From: Pedobacter deserti
GTDB taxonomy: Bacteria > Bacteroidota > Bacteroidia > Sphingobacteriales > Sphingobacteriaceae
Length of the DNA stretch: 64,000 nt
Assembly (NCBI RefSeq): GCF_024436415.1
Contig: NZ_JAFMZQ010000001.1
Coordinates: forward strand, 2,046,001 to 2,110,000
Direction: 5' to 3'
Part shown: piece after piece, positions 60,242-64,000 of the stretch
How the letters are laid out: each line of letters opens with the position of its first letter
Position numbering within the stretch: the first letter of the stretch is position 1
Notes under the pieces: model-generated
What the model saw: only the letters and a program-made list of their open reading frames with translations
What the model was told of the DNA's origin: nothing
Database searches by the model: none
Program-made: the position numbers and the translations under genes

Positions 60242-61039
60242 ATGAAGGCCGTTAAATACACCCTGATCACAGGCGCCAGTTCCGGACTCGGTCGGGAATT
60301 TTGTATGCAGTGTGCTGAGCGGAAAATGAACCTGATCATGATTGCGCTGCCCAACAGTAATACCGATTCCCTTGCGCACGAACTTAGGCTTGAGTATGGT
60401 GTCGACATCCAGGTTTATGAGTTTGATCTCACAGACAGCATCCTGCTGCAGGAACACATTAACCTGATCCGGGATCTTTATGAGGTTAATTTCATTATTA
60501 ATAACGCGGGTATTGGCGGTACTGCGGCAATTACGCAGAGCTCCAGCGAAACGATTGACCGCATTATGCAGGTGAATATCCGGAGCATGGTGTTAATTAC
60601 CCAAGGCCTGCTTCCGGTACTGTTAAAGCAGGAAAGGAGCTATGTGTTAAATATTTCGAGCATGGCGGCTTTTACGCCAATCGCTTATAAGACGGTTTAC
60701 CCGGCCAGCAAGGCCTTTATTTCTTCCTTTTCGCTGGGGTTGAGGGAAGAACTCGCAGGCACCGGCGTTTCGGTAAGTGTGGTATACCCGGGGCCTATCA
60801 TGACCAACTCGTCTGTATCTGCGCGGATCGTGAGTCAGAGTACGCAAGGCAGGCTTGGTTTGATGCCCACGGCCCGGATTGTTCAGATCGCACTCAAAAA
60901 GACGCTCGCAGGCCGTGCCGTGATTATTCCTGGAGTATGGAACAGGTTTAATTACGGGTTGATGCGCGTATTGCCAACCGGTACCAAGCTGAAAATTGTC
61001 TCGAAAGCGGTCAAAAAAGAAATGGTGGTTAATAAATGA
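60242..61039 (+). CDS. SDR family NAD(P)-dependent oxidoreductase
   Basis: A 265-residue classical short-chain dehydrogenase. TGASSGLG lies at residues 10-17, NNAG near 86 and the catalytic Ser/Tyr/Lys in NISSMAAFTP and YPASKAFISS. The end (RFNYGLMRVLPTGTKLKI) has the hydrophobic helix seen in DltE/YqjQ-like members. It overlaps the next gene by 4 bp; both probably act on the same lipid or sterol-like substrate. Confidence 0.92.
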   Translation: MKAVKYTLITGASSGLGREFCMQCAERKMNLIMIALPNSNTDSLAHELRLEYGVDIQVYEFDLTDSILLQEHINLIRDLYEVNFIINNAGIGGTAAITQSSSETIDRIMQVNIRSMVLITQGLLPVLLKQERSYVLNISSMAAFTPIAYKTVYPASKAFISSFSLGLREELAGTGVSVSVVYPGPIMTNSSVSARIVSQSTQGRLGLMPTARIVQIALKKTLAGRAVIIPGVWNRFNYGLMRVLPTGTKLKIVSKAVKKEMVVNK

Positions 61040-62034
61040 CGGCTGACAGGGGACGGGTTCTGGTTACTGGGGCTAACGGTTTTTTAGGGGCAAATGCTGC
61101 CCGGGAACTGCAGGGTCGCGGTTACACCGTAAGGCTTATGGTTCGCCGCTCGGCCGACATGCGTGCTTTATCTGACCTCTCTGCAGAGATCTTTTACGGT
61201 GATATCGCGAATGAGGAAGAGGTGATCGCTGCCGTGGAAGGTTGCGACTTTGTCGTCCATACCGCTTCGGTGACCCAGCAATGGGGGGTGAGTTATGCCG
61301 TGTATGAGCAGGCGAATATCCAAGGCACGGTGAACGTGGTAGAGGCATGCCTTAGGCATCGGGTTCAAAAACTTATCCATATCAGTACAGCCAATACCAT
61401 CGGCCCCGGCACACGCAATAAGCCAGCCAACGAACTGTATTCATTCAGATTGACCCATATCCGGTCGGGCTACGTCAGCACCAAATACATATCGCAGCAG
61501 TACGTGCTGGAACAGGTGGAACGCAGGCAATTGCCGGCGGTAGTGATCAATCCAACTTTCATGATAGGTGAATATGATACTAAACCCAGCTCTGGTCAGT
61601 TACTGTTGCACGGTATCAACAAGCGCATCGTGATGCATCCGCCGGGGGGGAAGAACTTCGTCTATATTCAGGATGTAGCCAGAGGCATAGCGAATGCCAT
61701 TGAAACCGGCAAGGTTGGTGAGTGCTATCTTATGGCTGGTCACAATTTAACATACCGCGAATTCTTCAGGCTGCTTAATGCCACGTCTGGTCAGCGTCCG
61801 GTTTTGATAGCGATTCCAAAATTTATACTGATGTCTTTAGGTGTTGCAGGTTCATTGATCGGTAAACTCACGGGCAGGCGACTGAAGCTGGATTATTCGG
61901 CAGCTTATATGTTGTGTTTATACAATTACTATTCTGGTAAGAAGTCGGAACGTGTGCTTAATCTTAGCTATACGCCTGTGGAGGATGCAGTTAAGCGGGC
62001 GCTCGACTGGTTTCGGGCCAACAAATACTGCTGA
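61036..62034 (+). CDS. NAD-dependent epimerase/dehydratase family protein
   Basis: A 332-residue extended SDR. VLVTGANGFLGANAARE at residues 8-24 is the NAD motif. The catalytic triad is Thr/Ser in HISTANTIGPG and Tyr/Lys in GYVSTKYISQQ near residue 148. It resembles dihydroflavonol-4-reductase and 3-beta-hydroxysteroid dehydrogenase-like bacterial enzymes (HpnA group). Translation coupled to the preceding SDR (ATGA overlap). Substrate unknown. Confidence 0.9.
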   Translation: MTADRGRVLVTGANGFLGANAARELQGRGYTVRLMVRRSADMRALSDLSAEIFYGDIANEEEVIAAVEGCDFVVHTASVTQQWGVSYAVYEQANIQGTVNVVEACLRHRVQKLIHISTANTIGPGTRNKPANELYSFRLTHIRSGYVSTKYISQQYVLEQVERRQLPAVVINPTFMIGEYDTKPSSGQLLLHGINKRIVMHPPGGKNFVYIQDVARGIANAIETGKVGECYLMAGHNLTYREFFRLLNATSGQRPVLIAIPKFILMSLGVAGSLIGKLTGRRLKLDYSAAYMLCLYNYYSGKKSERVLNLSYTPVEDAVKRALDWFRANKYC

Positions 62035-62106
62035 TCTGATTTTATAGGGTTTTGTAGCCGAAGTTTCATATCTTAGCTAGGAAACCAAAATTGACAGATA
62101 TTTTTT

Positions 62107-64000
62107 ATGATTAATTCTTTTAATGCTAAAGCCTCAAAATGGGCAAGGCTGGCTTGTTCAGCGTTGTTTATTGCGCAGATCAGTTCGGTTGCCATCACCG
62201 CTTCTGCACAAACCAATCCTTACCCGGGCGAAGGTAATCTTAAATATGTAGACCCGAGAATCGGGAATGTTGGTGCAATACTGGAACCCACACGGCCTAC
62301 GGTCCAGTTGCCCAACCAGGTGATACGTATGACACCTCAGCGGGCGGATTATATGGACGATCAGATCAGCAGCTTTCCGCTTACGGCGGTGTCGCACCGA
62401 AACGGTCAGGTTTTCGCGATCAGACCAGCGCTGGGAGCTACAGGATTGAAGCGTATGACTTACGATCACGACCTGGAGGTGAACCGGCCGTGGTATTATG
62501 CCGCCTACCTCGTTGAAGACGATATTAAAGTTGAGTTTGCACCGGGCAAGAAGGCAGGGATATTTAAGTTTGAGTTTCCGTCGACAGCTACAAAAGCGGT
62601 AATTTTTGACCGGTATAATAGCGGCGAAAGCAGCTACACACTTGTTTCCGATAAGGAACTTACCGGGATGGAAACCTGGTCGGGCGTTAAAGTATATATG
62701 TACGGTGTATTTAACGCCGCCGCGGATGGTAAGAAGGAGGGCAACAAGATGTTGCTCAGCTTTAATGGTTCTGCACCAAAAGCCATTGAATTCAGGTATG
62801 CCCTTTCTTTTATAAGTCCGGAGCAGGCTAAAAAGAATTATGCGAATGAGCTTAGTTCGGTCAGCTTCGACCAGCAGGCCAAAAAAGCCGAAGCTGCCTG
62901 GGCAAAGGTGATCAACCAGATTCCCGTAACCGGCGGTACCGACGCGCAGAAGCGTTCTTTTTATACAGCTCTTTACCGTTGCTATGAGCGCATGGTAGAC
63001 ATTACCGAGGATGGCCAGTATTACAGCGGTTATGATAAGCAGGTACATCAAACCAATCGTCCGTTTTTTGTGGATGACTGGGTGTGGGACAGTTACCTGG
63101 CGCATCACCCCTTACGCACGATCCTTGATCCGGAGCAGGAGGGCGATATGTTAAACTCTTACGTCCTGATGTATCAGCAGAGCGGATGGGTACCCACATT
63201 TCCTTTGCTTTGGGGCGACAACCCTTGTATGAATGGTTTCCACTCCACCATATCGTTTTTAGATGGCTACAGAAAAGGTATTCGGAATTATGATGTACAG
63301 ACTGCCTATGAAGGCATGCATAAGAATGCCACACAAGCCACCATGCTTCCCTGGAAAAACGGACCGAAAACGGAGCTTGAGGATTTCTATTATGACAATG
63401 GTTTCTTCCCTGCGCTAAAGGAAGGCGAAAAGGAAACCAATCCACGTGTTCATGGATTTGAGAAACGTCAGGCTGTGGCGATAACGCTGGGTCATAGTTA
63501 TGACGACTGGGCCCTGGCGCAAATGGCGCAGGAGCTGGGTAAAACGTCTGACTACGCGAAGTTTACCGCCAGGTCTAACTTTTATAAGAACCTGTGGGAC
63601 AGCAAAACACAGATGTTTTTGCCGAAGGATAAAAACGGAAACTGGATTCCCATCGATCCGAAGTTTGATGGCGGCATGGGTGGTCGAGAATACTATGATG
63701 AAAATAACGGCTGGACTTACTTGTGGCAGGTGCAGCACGATGTGAAGGGTTTAGTCGATCTCTTTGGCAGTGTGAACAGTTTCGAGAATAAACTTGATCA
63801 GTTGTTCCGCGAATCGCTCGGAAGAAGTAAGTACGAGCTGTGGGCTAAATTTCCGGATTTTACGGGTATCGTAGGTCAATTTTCAATGGGTAACGAGCCA
63901 AGTTTCCATATCCCGTACTTGTACAATTATACTTCATCACCCTGGAAAACGCAGAAGCGTATCAGGTTCCTGCTGGATACCTGGTTTAAAGACAATGTTT
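62107..64000 (+). CDS. exported GH92 family alpha-mannosidase (3' part cut by window edge)
   Basis: Frame open from ATG 62107 to the window edge, 631 codons. A signal peptide ends at TASAQ (residue 33). The GH92 N-terminal domain is present (NLKYVDPRIGNVG... with the ILEPTRPTVQLPNQ variant), then the catalytic barrel: VDDWVWDSYLAHHPL, GWVPTFPLLWGDN, NGWTYLWQVQHD and GNEPSFHIPYLYNY, all family hallmarks. GH92 enzymes remove alpha-mannose with calcium and a general base pair. No SusC/D genes are in view. Likely function is mannan or N-glycan trimming. Confidence 0.93.
   Translation, partial: MINSFNAKASKWARLACSALFIAQISSVAITASAQTNPYPGEGNLKYVDPRIGNVGAILEPTRPTVQLPNQVIRMTPQRADYMDDQISSFPLTAVSHRNGQVFAIRPALGATGLKRMTYDHDLEVNRPWYYAAYLVEDDIKVEFAPGKKAGIFKFEFPSTATKAVIFDRYNSGESSYTLVSDKELTGMETWSGVKVYMYGVFNAAADGKKEGNKMLLSFNGSAPKAIEFRYALSFISPEQAKKNYANELSSVSFDQQAKKAEAAWAKVINQIPVTGGTDAQKRSFYTALYRCYERMVDITEDGQYYSGYDKQVHQTNRPFFVDDWVWDSYLAHHPLRTILDPEQEGDMLNSYVLMYQQSGWVPTFPLLWGDNPCMNGFHSTISFLDGYRKGIRNYDVQTAYEGMHKNATQATMLPWKNGPKTELEDFYYDNGFFPALKEGEKETNPRVHGFEKRQAVAITLGHSYDDWALAQMAQELGKTSDYAKFTARSNFYKNLWDSKTQMFLPKDKNGNWIPIDPKFDGGMGGREYYDENNGWTYLWQVQHDVKGLVDLFGSVNSFENKLDQLFRESLGRSKYELWAKFPDFTGIVGQFSMGNEPSFHIPYLYNYTSSPWKTQKRIRFLLDTWFKDNV

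Noticed and set aside
62158..63108. Minus-strand frame of 316 codons
   Set aside because: Antisense to the GH92 gene, whose family motifs run through the whole stretch on the plus strand.

Overview
The window looks like a chromosome segment of a Bacteroidota bacterium, most likely a Sphingobacteriaceae (Pedobacter-like) relative. The evidence is a MurF-Alr fusion protein, a short primary sigma factor without region 1.1, repeated -7 boxes of the Bacteroidota type TAnnTTTG (several with a TTTG box 19 nt upstream), many exported lipoproteins, secreted glycoside hydrolases, and a DUF6266 pair. Genes are dense and on both strands. Both ends are cut inside glycoside hydrolases: GH78 on the left and GH92 on the right.

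Layout. 1-15.3 kb: GH78 rhamnosidase, VOC protein, S41 peptidase, a divergent pyrophosphatase fused to an extra domain with a tiny membrane peptide upstream, YihY, arylesterase, lipoprotein esterase, SDR, BNR-repeat protein, DinB, a Zn/Cd-type P-type ATPase, a Big2 lipoprotein and an exported ADP-ribosylglycohydrolase-fold protein. 15.3-18.2 kb: a small AT-richer accessory stretch with an inverted repeat, an orphan protein, a ParD-like antitoxin followed by an unrecognised protein instead of ParE, and a small protein plus GNAT acetyltransferase pair; it ends at tRNA-Leu and tRNA-Gly. 18.3-32.4 kb: core genes (recX, murF-alr, recR, asnS, Sua5/YciO, LOG, a symporter) and a trp operon (trpD, F, B, A) preceded by a complete attenuator with a Trp-Trp-Trp leader peptide.

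32.4-47.1 kb: an intergenic region with a predicted short RNA, a TPR histidine kinase, a beta-barrel protein with two small neighbours, an ECF sigma gene overlapping a membrane protein, DUF1801 genes and a DUF1801-like remnant, a DegT aminotransferase, thioredoxin, two DUF6266 proteins beside an 11-bp tandem and inverted repeat, a class C serine hydrolase, and a two-gene HEPN module. 47.1-64 kb: GH43, sucC, a four-gene membrane/regulator operon with a repeated putative operator, a LolD-like ABC gene with two unusual followers, an S41 peptidase, an M28 peptidase, rpoD, an lpd-MBL pair, an SDR-epimerase pair and GH92.

Strongest points for follow-up: the trp attenuator; the promoter-to-terminator RNA at 32.77-32.85 kb; the HEPN pair at 45.6-46.5 kb; the ParD plus unknown-partner and small-protein plus GNAT modules at 16.3-17.9 kb; the 22-bp operator repeated in the winged-helix operon; and the habit of placing the -7 box only 4-6 nt before the start codon. 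All functional calls are from reading the sequence; no database search was run.
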